This document shows, in pieces, positions 12,970 to 24,101 of a DNA stretch of 42,775 bases. The notes beneath the pieces are model-generated. The model searched no databases. It was not told the DNA's origin and saw only the letters and a list, made by a program, of their open reading frames with translations. The stretch is from Saccoglossus kowalevskii. Taxonomy: Eukaryota; Hemichordata; Enteropneusta; Harrimaniidae. The stretch spans positions 633,413 through 676,187 of the forward strand of contig NW_003129357.1 in NCBI RefSeq assembly GCF_000003605.2, in the 5' to 3' direction. The translations under genes and the position numbers were made by a program. Position 1 is the first letter of the stretch, and each line of letters opens with the position of its first letter.

Positions 12970-15300
12970 CTGGTATCAAAAATCTACGCCACAACTCCAA
13001 TGTACAATGATGATGACTTCTTACAAAAATGACAATCTGTCGCAGATCTGTTCCTAGATAAAATTGATTGGGTGTTGTGCCAAGCGCAAACGACCGAAAT
13101 AAGTTGTTCAGTTATCCTGTTAACAGAGCCCCCCCCCCCAATAGCCCTGCCTTCATGGCAACCGAATTGTCCCTCAGAATCTATTCAATCAGTTCTTTTC
13201 TAACATGCAACTCCTCCTGAAAATGTTATTTGTGGTGGATTTAAAGAATGCGTTCTGTTATGGGTGCCATAAATATACTTTAGTACAACGATTATATATC
13301 ACACGCTTTTAAGGTTTGGGTAAAGTGAGCATCACATTTGTATATCTGTCGCATAATCTGTTCAGATTATATCACACGAATAGGGACAGCTGCGTGTGTA
13401 ACAATAATAATGTCCCTGTGATAACAGGCTACTGGTTAAACTTTGATTTTAGTATCGAGTGACATGCTAGACTATAAATGCAGCAATTTACCCATGGACG
13501 TAAGCAATGTAACAACATGCTCGTATTTCCTTTTGAAATGCAACAGTTAGAAAATAAGTTAATCGCATACGTATTCCACTGAGCTTTCCGCCACTGCGTT
13601 AAAGAATTTGCATTTTTTAAAATAAAAATTCAGCTTGATATGATAAAATTATTATAATAAAGATTCGATGAGTTATTATAATATTGTCCATCATGAGCTA
13701 TATCGGCATCGGAAAAGGATTGTATATATAAACTGATATTATTTACAACATTATTGAAACACTATACGCTGAAAAGATTGACTGATTTCGAATTAACCAC
13801 TAATTAGAACTTTCCTTGCATCTAATAATAAATTGCCATAGTCAACATTACTTTCTTGTTGACTTGGAATGATTTGATTTGATTTTACCCCTGCGATGCG
13901 CCCATTCATTAGAGTAAATGATTAACTTAGGTGTCTGCTGACGCCATGTGCTTTAGAATGCGTTCAAAGGTTGTCGTCATTTGGTACACGTGCAGTGTTT
14001 CTGTATTATATCACGCGTTCCTGCCTTTATTGTACTATTGACATCACCTGGAGTCCGGTTGCCTGACAACACAACACATTACCTATTCGAACCTGAAGCT
14101 TTTCTTCAAAAAACAATATTAACCGTTGCCCTAATTTTGAACGGACGACACTCCCACGATGTTTTTCCAGTTTAAAGAATTTATGGACATTAGTATTTTT
14201 ATGTTTTACGAGCATCTTTGATGTGTCTAGATGAATTATTTTTCAAACATTCACTGAGCGTTTATTGAATAAGCGAAATAAAGGACTACTCATTATTGTG
14301 TGGCAACTTGACAAAGACAAGGATGAGCGGAAATAAAGGATGGGATGTAGTGCGTCGTCCTACCAATAACGTTCAGCATGCGAAGTGTCGCTCACGATTA
14401 GAGCACGTGTCTGTCACAGCTTGTGATATTCAACAATCTATTTTGCATAATAATGCATGTCGTAATATCAGCCTTAAACATTAATATCTACAAGGTAACT
14501 GTACCGGATATCGGATGTTTTAAATGAGTTATCACATTATAATAAGTCACACAATCATCTGATTTGTATTTCGGATATCCACTATCACTGGATCGCACCA
14601 CTGTTACCGTGGTATCTCCATTGCACCACTGCCGGCGCGAGAATGCATTTTTGCAACACCGATTGTATCATATCTCAAACCAAATCGTACTAACCTTTCA
14701 AGTTTGTTCTCATCTGATTCCCACTCAAGGGTATTACATGAACGCTTGCGTGTATGTAACATGGTTATCGCAGTGACATGTCACAGCACTCCCACGGAAA
14801 CAGAGTTTAGAAGGGTTTAATGGTGGTTCGGCTTTCTAATTCAAGAGATCAATTCATAAAAAAGATTCCAATCTGAGACAGGGAATGGAAATACACGTTT
14901 ATTCGTGGTCACATTCCCACGAAATGAACACGTAACAAGAGGCTCGACCAATGGCATTTCAGAATTTCTTGCACTGACATTGTAAGAACTTTTGTAATTG
15001 AACAAGGTTGGTGGCAGAGCGTCAATAACATATTTTGAATAGTGTAATAACTAGGGATGGTGTTAACAGTTTTCGTAAGCAACATTGTTCAATAATGAAT
15101 AATAATGCATGCCTCGGGCATTGCGTACACAAGTTCCTGCTATTGTTTTGTTTTTCTTTCAATTTAGTCAAGAAACATGATGGTAACAATATTGAAACAG
15201 ATATATGTTTTGAGGATCTCAATTACTCACTGTAAGTTGTTACATAATTGCATGTCCTAAATTGACATACATATGTATACATCCATGCGGGCCATGTAAT
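12970..15300. other. Non-coding stretch, no gene seen
   Basis: Only chance open frames are present. A C11 homopolymer is at 13129-13139. Nothing here resembles the SLC49A3 or GLYAT sequences found further on. Confidence 0.45.
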
Positions 15301-15302
15301 AC

Positions 15303-15325
15303 ATGACGTATGTATATTACGTCAT
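15303..15325. repeat. Perfect 8-bp inverted repeat with CRE-like arms
   Basis: ATGACGTA and TACGTCAT flank a 7-base AT loop. Each arm contains TGACGTA, close to a cAMP-response-element half site. The surrounding sequence (15268-15310) is also rich in short palindromes. Function unknown. Confidence 0.5.
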
Positions 15326-15483
15326 TCGTTGCTATAAATACACACATGTACTTCATTAGAGAATATAGCTTCCTGAAAGTGACGGATAAACACGATTCCC
15401 TGCATGATAGTTTAGAAATAACGATATTTTCACGAATGCTACATAAAAAAAAGGTTTATGAACACAATCAAAGTTTATAGACG

Positions 15484-15509
15484 ATACAATACAATACAAT
15501 ACAATACAA
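15484..15509. repeat. (ACAAT)n microsatellite, short array
   Basis: About five tandem ACAAT pentamers, the same unit and strand as the larger array at 16386-16470. The two arrays bracket the decayed reading frame at 15607-16143. Confidence 0.95.
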
Positions 15510-15606
15510 AAAGGTGTCAGTGATTCTCTAGAAATTTTCAAAACGAGACTTATTTTGAGGATCAAAACGGAATATGAATACCACCGTTTTAAAAATCAGC
15601 TACCTA

Positions 15607-16143
15607 AATTCGAAACATTTTAGGCAGTGGACGGTGTGTTATGTGATATTCAGCATGATGCACTTCAAATTCATCTGTAAACCTAGGTTTTACTTGTCCA
15701 CTTCGCTGTTTAGGGCTTTTGCCCTATTGAGTCATATCTAGTCTTCTTTTATCCGCTTTGGTAATTGTTGTGGTACTCTCTGGTTTCGTGACATTAGTCG
15801 TGTCAGAGGATTTTGTTCTCATGGTGGATATCAGTCTACACACACAAACACTGATTTGCCATCCTCTTGGCTTGTCATTTTCCTCAACACACTGAACGCT
15901 TTTCAGCGCTCCCGGTTTATTACAGGTTTGGCCTCATGGCTTAGTAGTGTCGGTTTTCAGCTTTAAAACATATTTTTTATGTCCTGGGTACGACGTTAAA
16001 ATTGCATCCGGTTGCGGAGTTTTTGTACTCGGGAGAATGAGGTTACCCTTTGCCGCAACTACCTCCAGGTCACCCTTGGGCAAGGGGTAGCACCTGTGAG
16101 CCTTGGGTGCCAACTTCCCACATAACAAGTTCGGTTGACGTCA
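15607..16143 (-). pseudogene. Decayed reading frame with two in-frame stops
   Basis: One minus-strand frame of about 179 codons is interrupted only by TGA at 15934-15936 and TAG at 15724-15726. It then ends at TAG 15604-15606. The peptide is lysine-, threonine- and proline-rich (for example KADKRRLDMTQ just before the TAG and GKSPKQRSGQVKPR just after). It is more GC-rich than its surroundings, and its length with so few stops is unusual here. I do not recognise the family. The basic composition and the flanking (ACAAT)n arrays suggest a fragment of a mobile element, for instance a LINE ORF1 or a gag-like protein, but no RNA-binding or zinc-knuckle motif is visible. No initiating ATG can be chosen. 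Confidence 0.4.
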
Positions 16144-16385
16144 GGTAAGAGCATACGGTCGTAAAACTCCTTCACAAATAGATCCGCACAGGTGGACAAT
16201 TTTTCATGTAAATATGTAGATATTAGTTTCAGTTGTACTTAGCATTTGGCAGGGGGGATCGTAACCTCTTGTGGTGAGAACCAGTGTGACTGGCCTGCCA
16301 ACGGGGTGCTAAGGATTTCATTGGAAAAGTTATCAGTTACATCCGTTAATGTAATTTCGTTTTACATACCCGTAAATCAAAAATC

Positions 16386-16470
16386 ACAATACAATACAAT
16401 ACAATACAATACAATACAATACAATACAATACAATACAATACAATACAATACAATACAATACAATACAAT
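16386..16470. repeat. (ACAAT)17 microsatellite
   Basis: Seventeen perfect ACAAT units are followed by an A-rich AATAAAA tail. Perfect homogeneity points to recent expansion. On the minus strand it reads (ATTGT)n. Confidence 0.97.
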
Positions 16471-16926
16471 AATAAAAAAAAGAATAAAAGTAATAAAAGA
16501 ATAATAAAAGACTTGAGAAATCGTTTTATTTTCCAAGTCTATACTCTATTTTAATAACACCATCTTACTAACGCAATGACAGTGAAAAGAAAGAAGGCAA
16601 CAACACCAATGACAGACGAGGCAAAGAAAAATCTGCAACTCAGGATCATATTTACTAATTTAGACTTGCCTTCAGCCTTTTGTGATTGCGATTAAAAATT
16701 ACAGGACTTTCGCGTTCACCCCTCGTTAACGCGATTCATATTTATTTTTCAAGAATTTTTCATCGGAATCGCAACAGACTGCAAGCACGTCTAGGTCTTA
16801 TTATGACCAACCTCGCGAGTGGTTCGAAGGGGACGATTAGGCTGAAATATTCGCATCAACGCAAAGGTTTCAACTACTTAACCGATGACGACACCGATAC
16901 GTGAGACCGTTGAGGGCCGGTGATCA

Positions 16927-17157
16927 GGCGAAGAAGCGAGTACAGGAAATCTGTTGCTCGTCGACATCGGCCAAATAAACAAAGCCATCATTTCCGTTTA
17001 TGCAGAGAGCGTGCACCCATCTAATTTTCCGTTGACACTGCCGTTTTAGTTTTCTATCTTCAGCAGTAGTTTCAATCCATTCACACAGCTTTACGTTTTT
17101 TTTACTCTTAATATTCTTAATAAAACGATATTGATTGCCTAGAAACAGTTTGACCCG
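16927..17157 (-). other. Unrecognised 77-codon open frame without ATG
   Basis: This frame lies between TAA (17158-17160) and TGA (16924-16926). It encodes a K/R- and C-containing peptide starting RVKLFLGNQYRFIKNIKSKK, with later segments KLCEWIETTAEDRKLKRQC and GNDGFVYLADVDEQQ. The spacing of F, Y-R-F, W/C and C faintly recalls FLYWCH-type zinc fingers, but the W-x-C and H-x-H signatures are not met. It lies just upstream of the hAT remnant, on the opposite strand. It could be a fossil exon or chance. Confidence 0.2.
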
Positions 17158-17735
17158 TTACACGCTTTATTTGGGAGTTCAAAGTGATGAATATAGTCAT
17201 AACAAATCATACTTGCTAATGACAAAAAAAGAACGTAACATCGTGTGAAACGTACTTTGTGCTCTACTCGTTTTAAAGCTGCCGCCTATGCTAATGAGCA
17301 TAGTTGCAGACGAAGTCTTACAACTTCGAGATGGCGTTAATGTTACCAGCTCCCTGATGTTACACCGTAATAAGGCAGCCAACACCAACCCCTTTCATCC
17401 CCTCCGGGGGATATTATATATATTAATAAATAAATGTTAAATGTTTGCTGATTACTGAACAGTGCGGCATGTCGTCAGTAAATACTGTAGTTTGCGAGCA
17501 GTCGGCGAAATAACCATTTAAAACCGAACATTTCTATAAGGCATGCGGTGTACCCTTACATCGATCGACCATTGGGATTCGCGCTTTTCGACCAACCAAC
17601 CAATGGGAATCGTGCTCTTCACAGAGTGACAATGCGATCCTTTCGCAGAGTGCAATAATCGACATTCGACGAGTTGCACAATCGTGTCGCAGAGTTAGTT
17701 TTTAGACCCCCATACATACATCACTATGTGGAAAA

Positions 17736-20313
17736 AGTTTACCAAACGATCCGAATAAAAGGTGTGATTTCACAGACCCACTCTTTTCAAACAATAGTAT
17801 TTTCACTTCACCCAAAGATAACCCCCTTGATGAAGATAACGAAGTCAACCCCCCTGATGAAGCTAACGACCAACCCTCTTCGTCAGACCTTTCTGACAGA
17901 GAATCAGAATTTGACCAAAATGAAGATGCTGTTCTTTCCTCATCGAGTACTGCAGCAATCCTTCTTCGGAATGATCCCGAAATGGTAGGTTCCACAACAG
18001 GTATTTATGCTTATCTTTTTATTTTAATAAAGTTTTCTGTGAAATGCTCAAAAAATGAAAGCCATGATACAAATGCACTAAGACGTCTTTTTTTCAGACA
18101 GGATCAAACTGAAATCAAAACTTATTGTTTCACGACATAAATGAAGGTGTCAATGCCATCAAACATGGCAAGACCATTGACGATGAACAATGGAAATACT
18201 TGATTAAGAACCGATCACCTGGTGAAGCATATTCATTTCCAGCAAAGGAATACAAAGACAAAAATGAAAAATCGGGGAAAAGGAACCGCTATTGCTGTCT
18301 TGACTGGTTAAAAAAAAACATGACTTTCTTGCATATTTAAAAGACACAGACGGCTTATTTTGTTTGTCATGTGTTCTTTTTCCTGTAAAGTTTAAACAAG
18401 GGAGTCGTGCAAGTCTTCTAATCAGCGCTCCTTATCGCAACTGGAAGGATGCGTCAGCAGACCTTGGTCGTCATTCTATTGAGTTGGAATATCACAAAGA
18501 TTCAAATGCACGAATGCATGCATGTTGGGGTTTAATGCAAAATCAACATTCACGCATTGATCAGATCCTTCGGGCTGGCGCCGGAGAACAAATTGAGCAA
18601 AATAGGCGTGTCCTTGAATCGATCATACGTTGTCTTAAGTATTGTGATGATGATGGGAATCCCATTGAAATGGATGAAGACCAAAACATGGGCAATTTCA
18701 AGAGTCTTATTAAACTGGTAAGTCGCACTGACCATGACCTTCAGCACCATTTGGAAGTATGCAAAAAGAATGCATCATATATTTCGAAAACCTCTCAAAA
18801 TGACATCCTACAATGTATCATGGACTATATCCAAGGTCACATTGTAGATGAGGTCAAGGCCCAAGACTCTGGACCCTTTTTTTGCTGATGAAGTCATCGA
18901 TGTTAACAACTGTGAACAACTTGGAGTGATTGTGCGCTACGTGAAGGACAACAAGCCCAATGAGCGACTTCTTCAGTATCTCAAATGCGATAGTACTACT
19001 GGCGCAACCATAGCTGATCTGATAATACAATGTATATCAAAAGTAGGCCTTGCTCCCATGCAATGTCGGTCACAAACTTCTGATGGCGCTGGGAATATGG
19101 CTGGGAAAGATAAAGGAGCGCAAAATCAGTATCGTGTTAAAACGGGTAATACGAAGGCTATATACGTTCACTGCGCATCACATCAACTAAATATTAGTTG
19201 CCTTGTCCAAAGCATCTCGAGTGCCTGAGATTTACAATATGGTTTGTCTCATGAAATCATTGGGACTTTTCTTTAAATTTTCTCCTAAGAGACAACGAAA
19301 GCAAGAGAAAAAAATTCAGCAATTTTGATACCAGCCAAATGAAAAAATAAATTAAAACCGCTTTTGGCGGAGCGCCACACAGCATTTGAAGACTTAGCTA
19401 CCCTCTATGAACCATTGCTGAATTGCTTGCAAGGCATAGCCTTAAACGAGAACAGCAAATGGGACCCAAAATCGAGACAGAAGCCAGTGGCCTCAATGTG
19501 CAATTGCAAAATTCCAAATTCATTGTGTCATTTGTAGCAGCTCGCTACATAGTTGGATTCACGAAAGGGCTTTCAAGAGAACTTCAGGGATCAACAATGG
19601 ATATCCTCTCAGCCATTGACAAGGTGGAGCTTGTCACTGACGAGTTACAGACCATAACAAAAAGGTGACGCAGAATTTTCACAACTTTTTGCCACATGTC
19701 AAAATATGTCTGCAGTTGCCGTCGAACCAATTTCCAAACCACGAGTTGTAGGACGCCAAACCCTTCGAGCCGAGCCGTGCCGTGCCATTTTCCTTTATTA
19801 ACAACCTGATCGAACAACTCAAGGACAGGTTTCGCTATTCAGGCCCTCTTTCTTATACCAAAGAATCTTCAGAAGCTGATGGCCGACACCGAAGATACGA
19901 TAGCCTCTTTCTTTTGGGAGGATTTACCCAGCCCTGATGAATTCAAGCAAGAACTTCGGCTGTGGAGGCGATATTGGACTCCAGAAAAAGATGCAGACGA
20001 GCTTCCAACCACTCTCTCGGGCACTCTGAAAAAGTTGAAAGTGGACGGCGTCGAGAAACTCTATCCTAATATAATCACCATTTTTCGTATGGTTCTTACC
20101 TTCTCTGCAACCAGTGCCACTGTTGAGCGAACCAATTCAGCGCTGAGATACGTGAAGAATGTCTATAGGTCAACCATGGGTGAAGACAGGTTCAATGCTC
20201 TGGTTCTTCTCTTCGTGCATAAGGACATTCCACTTGATTACGGAATAGTCATTGATATGTATGCTCGAAAACATCCAAGACGGGTGCTCATTGCTAATCC
20301 ATTATCAAATTGA
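17736..20313 (+). pseudogene. hAT transposase pseudogene (multiple frameshifts)
   Basis: Segments match a DUF4371/hAT-dimerisation transposase in the correct order. An acidic, Ser-rich N-terminus lies at about 17760-17984 and a possible intron at 17985-18097. A TTF-type zinc-finger-like part (GLFCLSCVLFP) and the RNAseH-like core follow to about 19660. The hAT C-terminal dimerisation region is at 19879-20313 (TSATVERTNSALRYVK, then DRFNALVLLFVHKDIPLDY). The expected acidic residues are visible: ADEVIDVNNCEQL, SDGAGNMAGK (usual tyrosine now serine) and the E of ATVERTN. Frame breaks occur at an A9 run (18310-18318), a T7 run (18877-18883), near 19205, near 19330-19380, near 19478, near 19666 and near 19790, with extra stops. 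No functional protein is possible as it stands. Confidence 0.9.
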
Positions 20314-20606
20314 CAGATAATTGCCATTGGACAATGGTGACAGGTGTTTTTCAGTGTTTCATGAACTATTTCAGAATGAGTGGTAATGTAAATACCGGTA
20401 TTTCGAATGTTAAAAATAATGTGGTATGTAACTGGGATTATAAAACGAATGATTATTAATTTCTGATTATTTTCGGAATTATTCAATAATACCCTGCATT
20501 GCACCTATCATAGATTATTTTATTGGAATATTATGTACGGTATGGAGTCATAATGAGAGATGACAGAAAACATTAGGCCAACTTATCGGGCCCCCTATTC
20601 CAGAAT

Positions 20607-20622
20607 CCTGGATCCGCCCCTG
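20607..20622. repeat. hAT 3' terminal inverted repeat
   Basis: CCTGGATCCGCCCCTG matches the 3' end expected for this family and marks the right boundary of the element. The following AGTGGTGA would be the right-hand 8-bp target duplication. Confidence 0.8.
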
Positions 20623-20629
20623 AGTGGTG

Positions 20630-21030
20630 ACAGCACTATTACCACGCACGCTCGATGGTTGCAAGGCTGGTAAAGCATAATTTTATAACATAATGATTTA
20701 CAATTTCCAGTGCGACTAAAAACGAACACATCAGACTCGGAACCACACTCTCTCAACTGTGTCGGAACTAAGTAGCTTGAATGGCTTTGGTCCGAATGTT
20801 GCATTGCCTCTACATCCAAGCCAACACAGCTCCCACTATGCGAGCGATATTTATTCTCGGGGGGGGGGGGGATTTCACCGCCTGGCAACCATCATGGTGA
20901 AAACAAAGGCCAACAACTCTCAGAAAACTGTACTTGTGAATGGTTGTTGACACCTTCTGAACCGTGTAACAAGATTACCCTGCATATGCAACATATTTAA
21001 ATTTGGTTGTTTAGAATTTCTTCAAAGTTA
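20630..21030. other. Non-coding spacer with a G13 tract
   Basis: No gene was seen. It includes a G13 homopolymer at 20859-20871, one of four G/C runs of 11-13 in this AT-rich window. Confidence 0.5.
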
Positions 21031-21034
21031 AAGG

Positions 21035-21114
21035 GTCGTCACCTGCGCACGCGCGGGAATTTAGTCACAAGCGACGTCACGCTATGGCAATCTGACGCAT
21101 GCGCAGGTGACGAC
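21035..21114. mobile_element. MITE-like palindromic element, copy 1 (80 bp)
   Basis: The terminal inverted repeats are 19 bases with one mismatch: GTCGTCACCTGCGCACGCG at 21035-21053, and the reverse complement of GTCGTCACCTGCGCATGCG at 21096-21114. The immediate outer bases (TTAAAG… and …CTTTA) could indicate a TA target duplication. A second copy in inverse orientation is at 30541-30670 and carries about 50 more internal bases. There is no coding capacity, so this would be a non-autonomous element moved by an unidentified transposase. Confidence 0.7.
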
Positions 21115-21700
21115 TTTAGCTTTTCGACCAGCGTTCTACAGCAGTTCCCATAGAAATACAAAATAGAGTGGTGCGCGTCTTGTGACTTAGCTCCCCCCCC
21201 CCCAAGGATTTTGATAGCTTGGTCAAGCATGTTGATGAAAGAAACAATATGATTGGCTGTTGGTAAACTGATTCTAAACTGTGAGGGCATTGTCACATAC
21301 ACATAGTCCTAATGAAATACTTCAAGGTGATAGTAGAGTGCTTCGGCGGAACATTCACCTTGAAAATTCAAGATGTGGAAAAAGTCTGGCTAAACTTCTA
21401 TCAGTATCAACAGAGCATAGCTCTTGTGGCTAACTGTGGCGTGCCAACATAATTTGGTAAATCTGTTCCACTGTGGCATGATAGTATGCCCTAATTCAAT
21501 TGTGTGGCAGCTGTAAAATACACTGGTTGGCAATTTGTATTTGAAATAAATTTGACATCTTCGACCTACTGCCTATATTTTAAATTGTCATATCTGGGAT
21601 AAAAAGTGGTTTATTTCACTATCAAAATATACATCCCCTATATTCTGAATTATGCGTTATTTTGAAATAACCCTTTTATTTGACATAGCAATAACCCAGC
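21115..21700. other. Non-coding spacer with a C11 tract
   Basis: No gene was recognised. A C11 homopolymer is at 21193-21203. Confidence 0.5.
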
Positions 21701-21734
21701 TGTATTAAGCAGTTACACTGGTACAAATCTTTAG

Positions 21735-23640
21735 CCAGGGAGTCGTCCTGACATGGAATCTCGAATATACTGGATGCTGATGTAAACGTGAGATCGTTCT
21801 TGCTTATTACATGCAGTATTTAAGCTCATTATTTGGAATACTCCAGTACTGGCACTATACACGCATAGTAACAGGATAGCAGTACAATTATGACGCTCCC
21901 TGTAAACAGACAGGAGTTAAAATTTTAGTCAGTTGTTTCATCTATATGACAGGAAGGTACCGATCCACAGAGCTGTTCGCCGGGAATGAAGATTTTCATT
22001 CAGCATCAATCGAATATATTGATTACATGTATTTATTATATATTTCACTCCGCCTAGAATGAGAGTGAATAGCGCCATCTAGTGTTTATTTATTAAATAC
22101 GAGAAACTTGTTTTTGTATTGTAAAATATTATATTTATTACTAGATGTTTTTTCCTTCTTACGCAAAATGGCTACTTTGGCCAAACAATTCCCGCACCGT
22201 AACAATGAAATGGCTGAAAGGTACTGAAGCTAGGTAACACTGTTTTAATGCTATTTATCCCATGTAATAATAGGTCTCCTAATTAATTCCTATTTATATT
22301 GACATACGGCGGATGCTACAAGTAGGACAGGATATATTTACTCTTTTGCAAATACCTGATATATCTTCATGGTCGTAAACTTTTGTCGATGTTCGAAGAC
22401 TGATCATTTCATTTCGCGTAGCACATTAATTTCTATACCAATGTTTAATGTGTATTTTGTCCTGTGTACATGGTTTACATGTGTTTTTCTACTTGCCTTA
22501 AATCCCTTATGGGACTATTGAGTTTAGATTAATGATGGGCATAACAGTGCTTATTTCTGTCTTTTCCTTTTCACGAATAGGTGATTTAGTACCCGTAAAT
22601 GTTATATCACTCAACAACTAGCTTGAATAGACATGGAAAACTACGAAAAAGCAACACACCATCTAAGCTTTCATAATGTGTACTTTTCAACTTGACCACC
22701 ACGAGTAAAAAAAATAGTATCTTCACCTGAAATCCAATGACCTGTACATTCGTGTATTCGTTGTTTTCTTGAGAAGTAAAGCTTGCTTGGCACGAGAGTC
22801 ATGATCATGAACAATCATGACACTTATGCTTCAGTTTAATAGTCAAACTGGTATTTTTTATGTCTTCTGAAAACTCACAGTTCCAATGTCACAGTACAAT
22901 AGCAATAAAATGGCAAGATTGTCTAAATCACGCCCGTGTTGTTCATCTTGGTCTTTCGGGCTTACAGTTCTATTTTATCATAATTTCGTTCCGTTCTTTC
23001 TCGTATGCCTTTTCTTATGTGATAGGCCTTGATGTAAAATACTGCTTCTTACTTTCAGTATTTGTATTGATGGACTTTATTTAAAAATATTGAATGTCAT
23101 CTAAATTTGTTGTTTATTTGTCACATAGACATGGGTTATCCAATGAATAAAAACTATAGCACATGACATTTTTTGCTTCAATTTGCACTCAAATAATACT
23201 GGGGTTGTCGGAGTTAAGATGTATTACAAATAAGCGAATACAAACTAGATCACAAGATTGTTTGAGCTATTAACCGAAAAAAATACATAACGCTTGAATT
23301 ACTTATTATATTATATTTGGCCTGGGGAATATATCTCTATTGTCAAAAACAGTTAGTGAAACCAGGCACATGATTTTAGCCCCACTATATTGGGTTAACA
23401 AAAAAATGCTTGAAAATCATTTTCACTGAGGACTAATTGCTTAGTTTATAACATCGTCTAGGAATAATCCATAATTATACACTAAAATTGTCCGTGGTTT
23501 AATTGGATAATAAGACTATGAATTATTTCAATTGTATAATTTTTTGTGGCACCGCATTCGCAATAACTGGGAAAATAACAAGGCATTCTTGAATTGAGCA
23601 CAATTAATGTAAAGCGTGTGTCAACTAAAATAAAATGAGC
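21735..23640. repeat. Segmental duplication block D1
   Basis: D1 aligns with D2 (29612-32800) through a series of clear landmarks: TTACATGCAGTATTTAAGCT at 21808 and 29651; TTTATTTATTAAATACGAGAAAC at 22085 and 29842 (longer match, given in part); ATCCCATGTA at 22257 and 29998; GTCTAAATCACGCC at 22920 and 30676; CAAGATTGTTTGAGCTATT at 23253 and 32426; and GGGTTAA near 23392 and 32491. No open frame is conserved between copies, so the block is non-coding. Its right end shares an AAAATGAGCT motif with the 3' flanks of SLC49A3-like copies C and B, so it belongs to the transporter duplication. Confidence 0.85.
22072..22085. promoter_or_regulatory. CTCF-like motif in D1
   Basis: GCGCCATCTAGTG matches the CTCF consensus GCGCCMYCTRGTGG except at the last base. 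The aligned D2 position (about 29829-29841) reads GTGCAATCTAGTG, which breaks the core. Motif match only. Confidence 0.3.
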
Positions 23641-23969
23641 TTGTCTCTTAATATTCTGACAATTCGGAAATATGTCCCGTAATTAAATATGCACTACAAT
23701 AAAGTAAATGTATTTCATTAACACGTACATGTGGTCTAGATTACCGCCATTTTTCCCGTTTCTATTGTTTTTAAATTGATTTGTGATTGTATGCTTATTT
23801 TGAAATTACTTGTATAACATTATTGAATCATTATATAAACTTTATTGTCACATTATTGTCACGTTTCGCTATTATTCCTCCATTATTTCGATCATTATTT
23901 TGTTACAAACTCATTCCCGATATTTCAATGAAAAATATTCTTGGTAAACCTTTTTGTTCCAATACTTAC

Positions 23970-24101
23970 CTGCTTCAAACCAGTACAGAATGGTTGTGTT
24001 TTTCCAGATGCGCTAGATGAAGGTGGTGATGGTGGTACACTGCTAAGCAAAGCAAATGTTAAGACTGCACCAATTAATATGGGAATACCATATATTATCA
24101 A
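23970..24101 (-). pseudogene. SLC49A3-like exon, unit 0 (open frame intact)
   Basis: A 132-base exon (44 codons, phase 0) lies between acceptor TTTTGTAG and donor CAG|GTAAGT. It encodes the end of one transmembrane helix and the central cytoplasmic loop of the SLC49 family of major-facilitator transporters: IIYGIPILIGAVLT, then the hallmark SSVPPSPPS and TQPFCTGLKQ. Human SLC49A3 (MFSD7) has VPPTPPS in the same loop. This copy retains YGIP, which the paralogous exon in copy B has lost, and its frame is fully open. However, the exons expected downstream (toward 21.7 kb) are absent and none was recognised upstream, so I call it a fragment. It could be a live exon only if the rest of the gene uses exons I failed to see. 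Confidence 0.75.

Larger units (their letters stand above)
17540..20622 (+). mobile_element. Broken hAT transposon (ZMYM1/DUF4371 type)
   Basis: The 3' terminus is clear: it ends CCTGGATCCGCCCCTG, the reverse complement of the CAGGGGCGGATCCAGG terminal inverted repeat typical of this hAT group. The interior encodes a decayed transposase. The 8 bases after the terminus are AGTGGTGA. No 5' inverted repeat preceded by a matching 8-bp target duplication was found, so the left edge is uncertain. A CCAAT-rich stretch at about 17560-17660, with a direct repeat (CCATTGGGATTCGCGCTTTTC-like, twice), may be the element's promoter. An alternative 5' end at 16251 was rejected. Confidence 0.75.

Noticed and set aside
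16251-16262. CAGGGGGGATCG as a possible 5' terminal repeat of the hAT element
   Set aside because: It lacks the expected CGGATCCAGG continuation, and the preceding 8 bases (GCATTTGG) do not match the AGTGGTGA after the 3' end.
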